Assembly: GCA_946478645.1 (NCBI GenBank)
Contig: CAMLCW010000040.1
Span: 1-22,175, forward strand
Direction of reading: 5' to 3'
Source: an uncultured Variovorax sp.
Lineage (GTDB): Bacteria; Pseudomonadota; Gammaproteobacteria; Burkholderiales; Burkholderiaceae
DNA length: 22,175 nucleotides
The notes under the pieces are model-generated. The model ran no database searches, was not told the origin of the DNA, and saw nothing but the letters and a program-made list of their open reading frames with translations. A program made the position numbers and the translations under genes. This document shows positions 15,082 to 22,175 of this stretch, one piece after another (within the stretch, counting starts at the first letter, position 1; each line of letters begins with the position of its first letter).

Positions 15082-16980
15082 TCAGGCGAGGTTTCCGCCC
15101 CCTTGCCCCACCACCGCCCGCTGCGCCAGGATCGCCTGCCGCAGGACGCGCGGCGACACCGGCTTGTAGAGCACCGCGATGCCGGCCTCCGCCACTTCGC
15201 GCAGCCGGTCGGGCTTGGTCTCGCCGGTGACGAGCAGGCGCGCGGTGGCGGCGCCGATGCCGCGCGGATGGCGCTCGAGCGCGGCGATCACGTCGAGCCC
15301 GTTGTCGCCGCCCTGCAGCAGCAGGTCGCTCACGACCACGTCCGGCGGCCGCGGCCATGCGTCGGCCAGCGCGAGCGCCTCGGCGCGGGTCTGGGCCGCC
15401 AGCACCTCGGCGCCCCAGTTCGTCAGCACCACCGACAGGCCTTCGAGGATGGTGCGCTCGTCGTCGATGACGAGGATGCGCAGGTGCTCGAGGCCGGCTT
15501 CGTCGTCCTCGGCCGCGCCCGGCGTGGCGGGCGCCGCGGGCGCCGCGAGCGCGGCCGGTGCCCCGCGCACCCGCACCCGCACGCAGGTGCCCTTCTGCGG
15601 CCGCGACGTGAGTTCGACCCGCGTGTTGAGCAGCTCGGCCAGCCGCTGCACCGTGGCGAGCCCGAGCCCCATGCCGCGCTGGCCGCGCGGCGCATTGCGG
15701 CCGTTGGGCTCGACCTGGTAGAACTCCTCGAACACGCGCGCCTGGTGCTGCAGCGCGATGCCCACGCCGGTGTCGACCACCTCGACGCGCACGCCCTTGC
15801 CGCGCCGGCGCGCGCCGACCAGCACGCCGCCCTCGAGCGTGTGGCGCAGCGAGTTGGACACCAGGTTGTTGAGGATGCGCGAGAGCATCACGTAGTCGCA
15901 GCGCACCCAGAGGTCGGTCTTGCGCACGACGAGGCGCAGGCCCTGCTGCTCCGCGACAGGGCGAAAGTTGCGGCTGATCTCGTCGAACAGTTGGTCGAGC
16001 GCGAACTCGGCCCACTGCGGCTGCAGCACGCCCGCATCGAGCTGCGAGAGGTTCAGCAGTTCCGAGAACAGCCGGTCGAGCGAGTCGACGCATTCGCGGA
16101 TGTGGCCGATGCGCTGCAGCCGCAGGGGGTCGGTCTCGCCGTTCGCGAGCCCGTCGGAAAACAGCGTGAGCGCGTGCAGCGGCTGGCGCAGGTCGTGGCT
16201 GGCCGCGGCCAGCAGCCGGGTCTTGGCCTGGCTCGCCACCTCGAGCTGCTGGTTCTTGCGCGCGAGTTCGGCCGTGGCCTCGGCGATGCGGCTCTGCAGC
16301 AGCCGGTGGCTTTCGGCCAGGGCGCGCGCCGCCTGGTTGAAGCCGTGCTGCAGATGCCGCACCTCGGAAGTGCCTTCGATCGCCACGCTCGCCGCCTCGC
16401 CGGCCCCGAGCCGGTCGACCGCCTTGCCGAGCGCGCGGATCGGCTCGCTGATGCGGCGCGCCGCCCACCAGCCGGCCAGCCCCACGCCCACGAGGCTGGT
16501 GGCCAGCACCAGCACCACGTTGAGCCACACCGAGCGCCGCGCCTGCTGCACCGCCTCGAGGCTCATCTCGACCATCACCTTGCCGCTCGGCTGGCCGTTG
16601 TCGCCCACGATCGGCAGCACGAGCCGCAGCCCCTCGCCGCGCGCGCGGTCCACCGTTTCGGAATTGGCCACGATCTCGCCGTCCTCCGACCAGATCTGCA
16701 CCTGCTGCACATGCGGCTGGTAGGTGCCCGAGTGGGCCGTGCGCGCGAGCGCGCGGCGGTCCATGCGCGCGAGCGGCGCCTGCGCGGCGGAGGCCACCTG
16801 CAGCGCCACGGTCTGCGCATTGGCGCGCATCAGTTCGGTGAGGTTCGCCAGGTGCTGGCGCGTCAGCACCGTGATCGCCGCGATCGTGGCCGCGGTGGCC
16901 GGCACCAGCGCCAGCAGGATCAACTGCTGCGCGAAGGTCAGCCGTGCCAGCCCGCGCAGGACGCGGAAGTTCCATTTCAT
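15082..16980 (-). CDS. Membrane hybrid sensor histidine kinase with C-terminal receiver (second copy of type)
   Basis: This is a 632-residue protein. TM1 spans about 18-38, a periplasmic region about 40-150 and TM2 about 151-173. A HAMP-like linker (about 172-225) and coiled coil follow. HisKA has LLAAASHDLRQPLHALTLF (H262). HATPase_c has the N-box ILNNLVSNSLRH (about 369-380), DTGVGI (403-408), FEEFYQ and GMGLGL (436-441). The receiver has D506/D507, phosphoacceptor D552 and K606. The architecture parallels the kinase at 4900-6921, including H-box wording and absence of an output domain. I chose the ATG at 16980; the frame extends to a TTG at 17046 but that adds residues before a plausible short cytoplasmic N-terminus. 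It is divergent from two PhnD-like binding proteins, the likely sensory partners (inference). Confidence 0.9.
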   Translation of the reverse strand: MKWNFRVLRGLARLTFAQQLILLALVPATAATIAAITVLTRQHLANLTELMRANAQTVALQVASAAQAPLARMDRRALARTAHSGTYQPHVQQVQIWSEDGEIVANSETVDRARGEGLRLVLPIVGDNGQPSGKVMVEMSLEAVQQARRSVWLNVVLVLATSLVGVGLAGWWAARRISEPIRALGKAVDRLGAGEAASVAIEGTSEVRHLQHGFNQAARALAESHRLLQSRIAEATAELARKNQQLEVASQAKTRLLAAASHDLRQPLHALTLFSDGLANGETDPLRLQRIGHIRECVDSLDRLFSELLNLSQLDAGVLQPQWAEFALDQLFDEISRNFRPVAEQQGLRLVVRKTDLWVRCDYVMLSRILNNLVSNSLRHTLEGGVLVGARRRGKGVRVEVVDTGVGIALQHQARVFEEFYQVEPNGRNAPRGQRGMGLGLATVQRLAELLNTRVELTSRPQKGTCVRVRVRGAPAALAAPAAPATPGAAEDDEAGLEHLRILVIDDERTILEGLSVVLTNWGAEVLAAQTRAEALALADAWPRPPDVVVSDLLLQGGDNGLDVIAALERHPRGIGAATARLLVTGETKPDRLREVAEAGIAVLYKPVSPRVLRQAILAQRAVVGQGGGNLA

Positions 16981-17153
16981 GGGTATGTCCGGCGGCAGCA
17001 GGTCATGCCCCGTCGGGGCGATCCCGGAGGGCGGAAGAAATGACAAACGTCACGAATTTGCCGCTCATTTGTGTATTTGATATCTAATTGCGACCGATTC
17101 CGCTCATGTTAGACCGCTGACACGCGTTGGCGCCATGTTGCTTTTGTCTGATC
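16981..17153. promoter_or_regulatory. Divergent promoter region between kinase and PhnD-like genes
   Basis: This 173-bp region holds promoters for both directions. For the plus strand, TTGCCG (17058-17063) lies 17 bp before TATCTA (17081-17086), and TCTAAT (17083-17088) is another -10 candidate. The octamer CCGCTCAT occurs at 17061-17068 and 17100-17107, bracketing the -10 candidates as a regulator site might. GCCCC-GTC-GGGGC (17007-17019) can form a 5-bp hairpin in the kinase mRNA leader. Confidence 0.4.
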
Positions 17154-18215
17154 ATGCAGGCCTTTCCGCGTTGCCGTCATCATCCCCGCTCCCGCCTCGG
17201 GCGGGCCGCCGCCTGGCTGCGCCGGGGTGCCGCCGCCATCGCTTTGGCCGCCGGCATGCCGCTGGCGGCCGTGGCCGAGCCCGCCCAGGCGCCCGTGCGC
17301 TTCGGCATCCTGCCGCTCGGCGGCGCCTTCGAGTCGCGCAGCGACTGGGACCCGCTGCTCGCCGAACTGAGCCGGGCCATCGCGCGGCCCGTGAGCGTGC
17401 TGTCGGTCAATTCGTACGAGGCGCTCGAGCAGGCGATCCGTGACGACAAGGTCGACATGGCGTTCCTCTCCGGCAAGATGGCGCTCGACGCCGTGACCCA
17501 GCGCCGCATGAAGGTCGTCGCGCAGGTGGTGCGCCACGACGGCCTGCCCGGCTATCGGGCGCTGCTGCTGGCGCGCCGCGCACCGCCCTTCAACACACTG
17601 AAGGGCCTGCTGGCCGAGCCGGAGCGCTGGCGCCTCGCGCGCGGCGAACGGCAGTCGGTGTCGGGCTTCATCGTGCCGCAGCTGCAGTTCTTCCTGCCCA
17701 ACCACATCGCCATGGAGACGCGCTTCCTGAGCGAGATCGTGGGCACCCACCAGGCCACGGCGCTCGCGGTGGCCAACAACGAGGCCGACGTGGCCACCAA
17801 CAACACGGCCGACTTCGAGCGCTTCAGGCAGCGCTTCCCGGCCGAAGCGCAGCGGCTGCAGGTGCTGTGGGAGTCGGACCTCATTCCCCATGCGCAGATC
17901 GTGGTGCGGCGCGCGTACCCGCCCGAACTGGTCGGCCGGGTGCAGTCGTTCCTCGTGGGCTACGGCCGCGCCAAGGGGCCGCAGGGCGATGCCGAGCGCA
18001 CGGTGCTCAAGTCGCTGCACGACCTGGCGGGCTTCGTGGTCGCCGACAACAGTTCGCTGCAGCCTGCCGCGAAGCTGGCCTACCAGCTCGCGAAGCAGAA
18101 CGCGATGAACGCGCAGTGGGTCAACGAGGCCGCGCGCCAGGCGCGCCTCCTGCGCCTGGACCGCAGCTACGCCGAGCAGGCCGCCGCGCTTCAAGATCCG
18201 CCGCCCGGCCGATGA
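17154..18215 (+). CDS. PhnD-like phosphate/phosphonate-type periplasmic binding protein (copy 1)
   Basis: This is a 353-residue protein. A signal peptide covers about residues 1-41 (RRGAAAIALAAGMPLAAVA, cut before EP). The mature protein opens with PVRFGILPLGGAFESRSDWDPLL and contains VDMAFLSGKMALDAV, then GTHQATALAVANNEADVATNNTADFERF, a pattern typical of PhnD/phosphite-type binding proteins (PF12974-like). These bind phosphonates, phosphite or other oxyanions, usually for ABC import; no permease or ATPase is present. The ATG at 17154 is preferred over a TTG at 17127 because it fits the signal peptide, although neither has a good Shine-Dalgarno. The stop overlaps the next start as ATGA. With the divergent kinase it probably forms a sensing module; the ligand is not predictable. 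Confidence 0.82.
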   Translation: MQAFPRCRHHPRSRLGRAAAWLRRGAAAIALAAGMPLAAVAEPAQAPVRFGILPLGGAFESRSDWDPLLAELSRAIARPVSVLSVNSYEALEQAIRDDKVDMAFLSGKMALDAVTQRRMKVVAQVVRHDGLPGYRALLLARRAPPFNTLKGLLAEPERWRLARGERQSVSGFIVPQLQFFLPNHIAMETRFLSEIVGTHQATALAVANNEADVATNNTADFERFRQRFPAEAQRLQVLWESDLIPHAQIVVRRAYPPELVGRVQSFLVGYGRAKGPQGDAERTVLKSLHDLAGFVVADNSSLQPAAKLAYQLAKQNAMNAQWVNEAARQARLLRLDRSYAEQAAALQDPPPGR

Positions 18216-19270
18216 CGATGACGGCCGCGGCCATGCAACGCTTTCTGCTCGCCGTGCGCCTGTTGGCGGCGGGGCTCGCGCTGCTGGGGGCCTGCGCCGC
18301 GCCGGCGGCGCAGGCGCCGGACATGGCGCTGCCCGCCGGCCCGGTGCGCTTCGGCGTGCTGCCGCTCGGCGGGGCGGTCGAGTCGCGGGCGCTGTGGATG
18401 CCGCTGCTCGAGGACATGGCGCGCGCGCTGGGCGTGCCCGTGAGCCTGTATTCGGTCGCGTCGTACGAGGCGATCGACCGCGCCATCCAGCGCGACGAGA
18501 TCGACATGGCGTTCCTGTCGGCCAAGATCGCGCTCGACGCGGTGATGCAGAAGCGCATGACGGTGGTGGCGCAGATCGCGCGCCGCCCCGGCATGCCGGC
18601 GCACCGCGCGGTGCTGCTGACGCGCCGCACCGGTGAGCCGAGCACGCTCGCGGCGGTGCTTGCCGAGCCCGAGCGCTGGCTGTTGGCGCGCGGCGACAGC
18701 CGGTCGGTCACGGGATTCCAGGTGCCGCAGAGCCAGCTCTTCCTGCCGCGCAACATCGCGATGGAAACCCGCTTCGGCGGCGAGTTCATCGGCACCCACC
18801 AGGCCACGGCGCTGGCGGTCGCCAACGGCGATGCCGACGTGGCCACCAACAACACGACCGATTTCGAACGCTTCAGGGAGCAGTTCCCGGTCGAGGCCGC
18901 GCGGCTGCACATCGTCTGGGAATCGGGCCCGCCGCCGGGCGCGCTGATGGTGCTGCGGCGCAGCTACCCGGCCGCGTTCCAGGCCAGGGTCCAGGCCTTC
19001 CTGACGGGCTACGGCCAGGGCAAGGGGCCGCGCGCCGAGGCCGAGCGCGAGGTGCTCAAGGACCTGCGCGCGGCTTATGGCTATGCCGTGGCCGACGACC
19101 GCGCGCTGCTGCCCCAGGCGCAGCTCGAACACCAGCTCGGCCGGCAGAGCGCCATGGCCGCGGAATGGGTCGACGAGGCTTCGCGCAGCCGGCGCCTGCA
19201 GCGCGTCGACCAGGTCTACCGGACCCGGCGCGAGCGGCTCGGCGCGGCCACCGACACCGCGGCGCGCTGA
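18212..19270 (+). CDS. PhnD-like periplasmic binding protein (copy 2, putative lipoprotein)
   Basis: This is a 352-residue tandem paralogue of the preceding protein, with the same landmarks in the same order: PVRFGVLPLGGAVESRALW, IDMAFLSAKIALDAVMQKRM, FLPRNIAMETRF, GTHQATALAVANGDADVATNNTTDFERF and GYGQGKGPRAEAEREVLK. The signal region LLAAGLALLGAC ends in a lipobox-like LGAC with C28, so this copy may be anchored as a lipoprotein, unlike copy 1. The start ATG at 18212 overlaps the copy 1 stop as ATGA. The two have diverged considerably, so the duplication is old. It may bind a different ligand, or act as a membrane-tethered partner presenting ligand to the divergent kinase (inference). Confidence 0.82.
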   Translation: MTMTAAAMQRFLLAVRLLAAGLALLGACAAPAAQAPDMALPAGPVRFGVLPLGGAVESRALWMPLLEDMARALGVPVSLYSVASYEAIDRAIQRDEIDMAFLSAKIALDAVMQKRMTVVAQIARRPGMPAHRAVLLTRRTGEPSTLAAVLAEPERWLLARGDSRSVTGFQVPQSQLFLPRNIAMETRFGGEFIGTHQATALAVANGDADVATNNTTDFERFREQFPVEAARLHIVWESGPPPGALMVLRRSYPAAFQARVQAFLTGYGQGKGPRAEAEREVLKDLRAAYGYAVADDRALLPQAQLEHQLGRQSAMAAEWVDEASRSRRLQRVDQVYRTRRERLGAATDTAAR

Positions 19271-19314
19271 GCGAAAAACCGCCACTACTCCCTTCGCCGT
19301 AGCTCCAAAACCCG

Positions 19315-19334
19315 CCGCCTAGGCCGTTAGGCGG
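19315..19334 (+). terminator. Hairpin after the PhnD-like operon, possible terminator
   Basis: CCGCCTA (19315-19321) and TAGGCGG (19328-19334) form a perfect 7-bp stem with a 6-nt loop, 44 bp after the stop of copy 2 and 70 bp before tssK. It is followed by ATTTGC rather than a clear T-run, so intrinsic termination would be weak. The rest of 19271-19404 shows nothing recognisable apart from the tssK ribosome site. Confidence 0.35.
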
Positions 19335-19393
19335 ATTTGCCCGCCGGGCGCCGCGCCGGAAACTCCCAGCTCTTCGGGCAGCCCTTGCCTTTG

Positions 19394-19399
19394 ACGGAG
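19394..19399 (+). promoter_or_regulatory. Shine-Dalgarno of tssK
   Basis: ACGGAG lies 5 nt before the ATG at 19405. It argues for that start over the in-frame GTG at 19399, which overlaps it. Confidence 0.6.
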
Positions 19400-19404
19400 T
19401 GCGG

Positions 19405-20736
19405 ATGAGTTGGCGAACAAAAGTGGTCTGGAGCGAGGGGATGCTGCTGCAGCCCCAGCACCTGCAGCAGAGCGAGCGTCATGGCGACCATGCGCGGCAT
19501 GTGCTGCTGCGCTCGACCACGCCGTACGCCTGGGGTTTCGCCGAGATCGAGATCGACGCCGCGGCGCTCACCCTCGGCAAGCTCGCGCTGGTGCGCGCGG
19601 TCGGCGTCTTCGGCGACGGCACGGTGTTCGACATGCCGGCGGTCGATCCGCTGCCCGAACCGATCGACATCCCGGGCGCGATGCGCGACGAGGCCGTGGT
19701 GCTCGCGCTGCCGCTGCGCCGCGCGGGTGCGCGCGAGGCCGATGCCGAGGAATACGAGGAACTGGTGCGCCACCGCGTGCTCGAGTCGGAGGTGCCCGAC
19801 TCCAACACCGCCGGCGAGCGCACCGCGATGCTGCAGCTCGGCCAGCTGCACACCCGCCTGATGCGCGCGAGGGAGGCGACCGACGCCTGGACCACGCTGG
19901 GCGTGGCGCGCGTGGTCGAGCGCCGCGTCGACAACCAGGTCCAGCTCGACCGCACGATGCTGCCGCCGCTGCTCGACGTGGCGGCGCATGCGGTGATCCG
20001 TTCCTGGCTCGACGAACTGCTGGGCCTGCTGCGCCAGCGCGGCGAGGCGCTGGCCGGGCGCATGACGCAGGGCGGCACCGGCGGCGTGGCCGAGATCGCC
20101 GACTTCATGCTGCTGCAGACCGTGAACCGCAACGAGGCGGTGTTCGCGCACCTGGCGAAGAGCGCGATGCTGCATCCGCGCGAGTTCTTCGAGCACGCGC
20201 TCGGGCTGGCCGGCGACCTTGCGAGCTTTCGCGATTCACGCCGCGTCACGCGCTTCGGCCCCTACGTGCACGACGACCTTGCGATGAGCTTCCGTCCGCT
20301 GATGGACGATCTGCGCCGCAGCCTCTCGATGGTGCTCGAGCAGTCGGCGATCCGCATCGACCTGCACGACCGCAAGCACGGCGTGCGCGTGGCGGTGGTG
20401 ACCGACGTGGAACTGCAGCGCAACGCCACCTTCGTGCTCGCGGTGAACGCGCACATGCCGAGCGAGGCGCTGCGCGCGCGCTTTCCCACGCAAGTCAAGA
20501 TCGGCCCGGTCGAGCGCATCCGCGACCTCGTCAATCTCGCGCTGCCGGGCGTCACGCTCACGCCGCTGCCGGTGGCGCCGCGCCAGATCCCGTTCCACGC
20601 GGGCGCCAACTACTTCGAGCTCGAGACGCGCAACAGCGACCTGTGGCGCCAGCTCGAGCAGTCGGGCGGCATCGCGATGCACATCGCGGGCGACTTCCCG
20701 GGCCTCGACCTGGCTTTCTGGGCCATCCGATCATGA
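19405..20736 (+). CDS. tssK: Type VI secretion baseplate subunit TssK
   Basis: This is a 443-residue protein, the normal TssK size. It begins with the hallmark MSWRTKVVWSEGMLLQPQHLQQSERH, which matches the family opening 'kVvW.EGmfl.PqHfQqq'. Later blocks include YAWGFAEIEID, PLLDVAAHAVIRSWLDELL, DFMLLQTVNRNEAVFAHLA, HPREFFEHALGLAGDLASF and PFHAGANYFELE. TssK is a cytoplasmic trimer that links the T6SS baseplate to the TssJLM membrane complex. It is the first visible gene of the T6SS unit here; its stop overlaps tssL as ATGA. Other T6SS genes must lie beyond the window. Confidence 0.96.
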   Translation: MSWRTKVVWSEGMLLQPQHLQQSERHGDHARHVLLRSTTPYAWGFAEIEIDAAALTLGKLALVRAVGVFGDGTVFDMPAVDPLPEPIDIPGAMRDEAVVLALPLRRAGAREADAEEYEELVRHRVLESEVPDSNTAGERTAMLQLGQLHTRLMRAREATDAWTTLGVARVVERRVDNQVQLDRTMLPPLLDVAAHAVIRSWLDELLGLLRQRGEALAGRMTQGGTGGVAEIADFMLLQTVNRNEAVFAHLAKSAMLHPREFFEHALGLAGDLASFRDSRRVTRFGPYVHDDLAMSFRPLMDDLRRSLSMVLEQSAIRIDLHDRKHGVRVAVVTDVELQRNATFVLAVNAHMPSEALRARFPTQVKIGPVERIRDLVNLALPGVTLTPLPVAPRQIPFHAGANYFELETRNSDLWRQLEQSGGIAMHIAGDFPGLDLAFWAIRS

Positions 20737-22058
20737 CCACACCCGACCCCTTCGCGGCGTTCGAGTCCGAGCGCACGGTCATCAAGCCCAAGCCGCGCAC
20801 GCCGGCGGGCAGTGCGCCGGCGGCGGCTGCACCCCCGCCTTTCATGCCTGCGGGCGACGTGGCGCCGGCCGAGGTCGGCGAGCTCGGGCTGCTCAATCCG
20901 CTGGTTTCGGCTGCGGGCCGGCTGCTGGTGCTCATCGGCAAGCTGCGCAACCTCGCGCAGCCGCCGAACGTGCCCGCGCTGCGCGCCTCCACCGCCGAGG
21001 AAGTGAACCGCTTCGACGCCGCCGCGCGCCGCGCAGGCATCGCCAACGAGACGGTGCTCGCCGCGCGCTACGTGCTCTGCACCTCGCTCGACGAGGCGGT
21101 CGCCAACACGCCCTGGGGCGTGCAGGCGGGCTGGAACAAGCAGAGCCTGCTGGTGCAGTTCCACAACGAGACCTGGGGCGGCGAGAAGGTGTTCCAGCTG
21201 CTCGCCAAGCTCGCGCAGGACGTGCCCACGCACCGCCACCTGCTCGAGCTGATCTACAGCGTGCTCGCGCTCGGCTTCGAGGGCCGCTACCGCGTGGTCG
21301 ACAACGGCCGCGCGCAGCTCGATTCGGTGCGCCAGCGGCTCGCCGACCTGATCGCCAAGGACCGCCCGCCGCTCGAGGCCGAGCTCTCGCCGCACTGGCG
21401 CGGCCAGGGCGCGGGCACGGTGCGGCTGCGCGAATCGCTGCCGCTGTGGGTGTTCGCGGCCGGCTTCGCGCTGCTGCTCGCGCTGGCATGGTTCGGCCTG
21501 CGGCTCGCGCTCAACCACCGCTCCGACACCACCTATGCGGCCGTCTCCAGCCTGCGCGTGCCCAACATCCAGATCGCGCCGCCGGCCACGCCCGCCAAGG
21601 CGCCGCGGCTCGCGCGCTTCCTCGAGCCCGAGATCAAGCAAGGCCTGGTCACCGTGACCGACGAGGCCGACCGCAGCACGGTGCGTCTGCGCGGCGATTC
21701 CTTCTTCGGCTCCGGCAGCGCCGAGCCGATGGCGGCCTCCTTGCCGGTGCTGCGCCGCATCGGCCAGGCGCTGGCCGAGGTGAAGGGCGAGGTGCTGATC
21801 ACCGGCCATTCCGACAACCAGCCGATCCGCTCGCTGCGCTATCCGTCGAACTGGCATTTGTCGGCCGCGCGCGCCGATGCGGTGCGCGGCGCGCTCACCA
21901 CGCTGGTCGAGCCGGCGCGCATGCGCGCCGACGGCAAGGCCGACGCCGAGCCCGTGGCGCCCAACGACTCGCCGGCCAACCGCGCGCGCAACCGGCGCGT
22001 CGAGATCGTGCTGCTGGCTGGGACCGAGCAGGTGGCCGCGGCGGGAGTGACGAAATGA
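20733..22058 (+). CDS. tssL: Type VI secretion protein TssL (DotU/IcmH) with C-terminal OmpA domain
   Basis: This is a 441-residue protein. A Pro/Ala-rich cytoplasmic N-tail (about 1-45) precedes the DotU helical domain (about 48-215), with NPLVSAAGRLLVLIGKLR, RYVLCTSLDEAVANTPWG and SLLVQFHNETWGGEKVF. A single TM spans about 237-258. The periplasmic C-terminus is an OmpA/MotB-like peptidoglycan-binding domain: DSFFGSGSAEP, LITGHSDNQPIRSLRYPSNWHLSAARADAVR, NRARNRRVEIVLL. This is the extended form of TssL that anchors the T6SS membrane complex to the cell wall by itself. Start and stop overlap tssK and tssM as ATGA, implying translational coupling. Confidence 0.95.
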   Translation: MTTPDPFAAFESERTVIKPKPRTPAGSAPAAAAPPPFMPAGDVAPAEVGELGLLNPLVSAAGRLLVLIGKLRNLAQPPNVPALRASTAEEVNRFDAAARRAGIANETVLAARYVLCTSLDEAVANTPWGVQAGWNKQSLLVQFHNETWGGEKVFQLLAKLAQDVPTHRHLLELIYSVLALGFEGRYRVVDNGRAQLDSVRQRLADLIAKDRPPLEAELSPHWRGQGAGTVRLRESLPLWVFAAGFALLLALAWFGLRLALNHRSDTTYAAVSSLRVPNIQIAPPATPAKAPRLARFLEPEIKQGLVTVTDEADRSTVRLRGDSFFGSGSAEPMAASLPVLRRIGQALAEVKGEVLITGHSDNQPIRSLRYPSNWHLSAARADAVRGALTTLVEPARMRADGKADAEPVAPNDSPANRARNRRVEIVLLAGTEQVAAAGVTK

Positions 22059-22131
22059 TCAAGAAGCTGTTCGGCCTGGTGTTCAGCCCGCTGCTGCTGA
22101 CCTTGGTGGCGCTGGTGGTCGTCGCGCTGCT
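22055..22131 (+). CDS. tssM: TssM (IcmF) N-terminus, truncated by contig end
   Basis: Only the first 25-26 residues are genomic: MIKKLFGLVFSPLLLTLVAL followed by VVVALL, a positively charged start and first transmembrane helix as in TssM/IcmF inner-membrane proteins. GGGAG (22043-22047) sits 7 nt before the ATG, which overlaps the tssL stop as ATGA. The position after tssL supports the assignment. The in-frame continuation to a stop at 22172-22174 is adapter sequence and must not be annotated as protein. Confidence 0.8.
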
Positions 22132-22175
22132 AGATCGGAAGAGCACACGTCTGAACTCCAGTCACGACGAATGAT
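22132..22175 (+). other. Illumina TruSeq adapter and index (sequencing artefact)
   Basis: Bases 22132-22165 match the TruSeq read-1 3' adapter exactly as I know it, beginning AGATCGGAAGAGC and ending CTCCAGTCAC. The remaining ten bases read as an 8-base index GACGAATG followed by AT, the first bases of the next adapter segment. This is untrimmed read-through, not genomic DNA. Confidence 0.98.

Noticed and set aside
19399..20736. GTG start at 19399 for TssK
   Set aside because: It overlaps the Shine-Dalgarno ACGGAG. The ATG at 19405 has correct spacing and gives the conserved N-terminus.
1..22175. tRNA/rRNA genes, CRISPR arrays, insertion sequences, transposases, phage genes or att sites
   Set aside because: No cloverleaf-like sequence, regularly spaced repeats, transposase or integrase frame was seen. 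The only mobile-like element is the small repeat between hddC and gmhB.

Overview
The window looks like chromosomal DNA from a high-GC Burkholderiales bacterium, most likely a Comamonadaceae such as Variovorax. The reasons are the very high GC with strong GC3 bias, the gene families present, and a small GC-rich intergenic repeat at about 14.41-14.49 kb that resembles ones I associate with that family (from memory, not a search). The last 44 bases are not genomic: they are Illumina TruSeq adapter plus index, so the contig really ends near 22131.

Layout. (1) 2-1453 (+): the 3' end of a large two-partner-secretion, filamentous-haemagglutinin-like exoprotein with an MBG-type domain and a poly-proline tail. 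(2) 1475-4889: three glycosyltransferases in mixed orientation: a GT25 (-), a two-domain GT2 with a zinc ribbon between the domains (+), and a single-domain GT-A enzyme (-). (3) 4900-7961 (-): a periplasmic ABC-type solute-binding protein translationally coupled (ATGA) to a hybrid histidine kinase. (4) 7962-8439: a gene-poor, AT-rich promoter region. (5) 8440-15048 (+): a tight operon with a 1222-residue three-domain glycosyltransferase, then hddA, gmhA, hddC and gmhB. These four genes can together make GDP-D-glycero-alpha-D-manno-heptose. (6) 15082-16980 (-): a second hybrid kinase of the same SHDLRQPL type. It is divergent from (7) 17154-19270 (+): two tandem, ATGA-coupled PhnD-like phosphonate-type binding proteins with no permease or ATPase. 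(8) 19405-22131 (+): the start of a type VI secretion operon, tssK, tssL (with OmpA domain) and a truncated tssM.

How it may work together. The heptose operon should supply an activated heptose for a surface glycan, and the large glycosyltransferase heading the operon is the obvious candidate to use it. The three glycosyltransferases beside the exoprotein could modify that adhesin or a surface polysaccharide (inference). Two separate modules, each pairing orphan periplasmic binding protein(s) with an output-less hybrid kinase, flank the heptose operon and look like solute-sensing systems rather than transporters. The most interesting structural detail is between hddC and gmhB. There, an 88-bp repeat-bearing insertion sits between 12-bp direct repeats containing the gmhB start codon, as if it split an ancestral 4-bp ATGA overlap.
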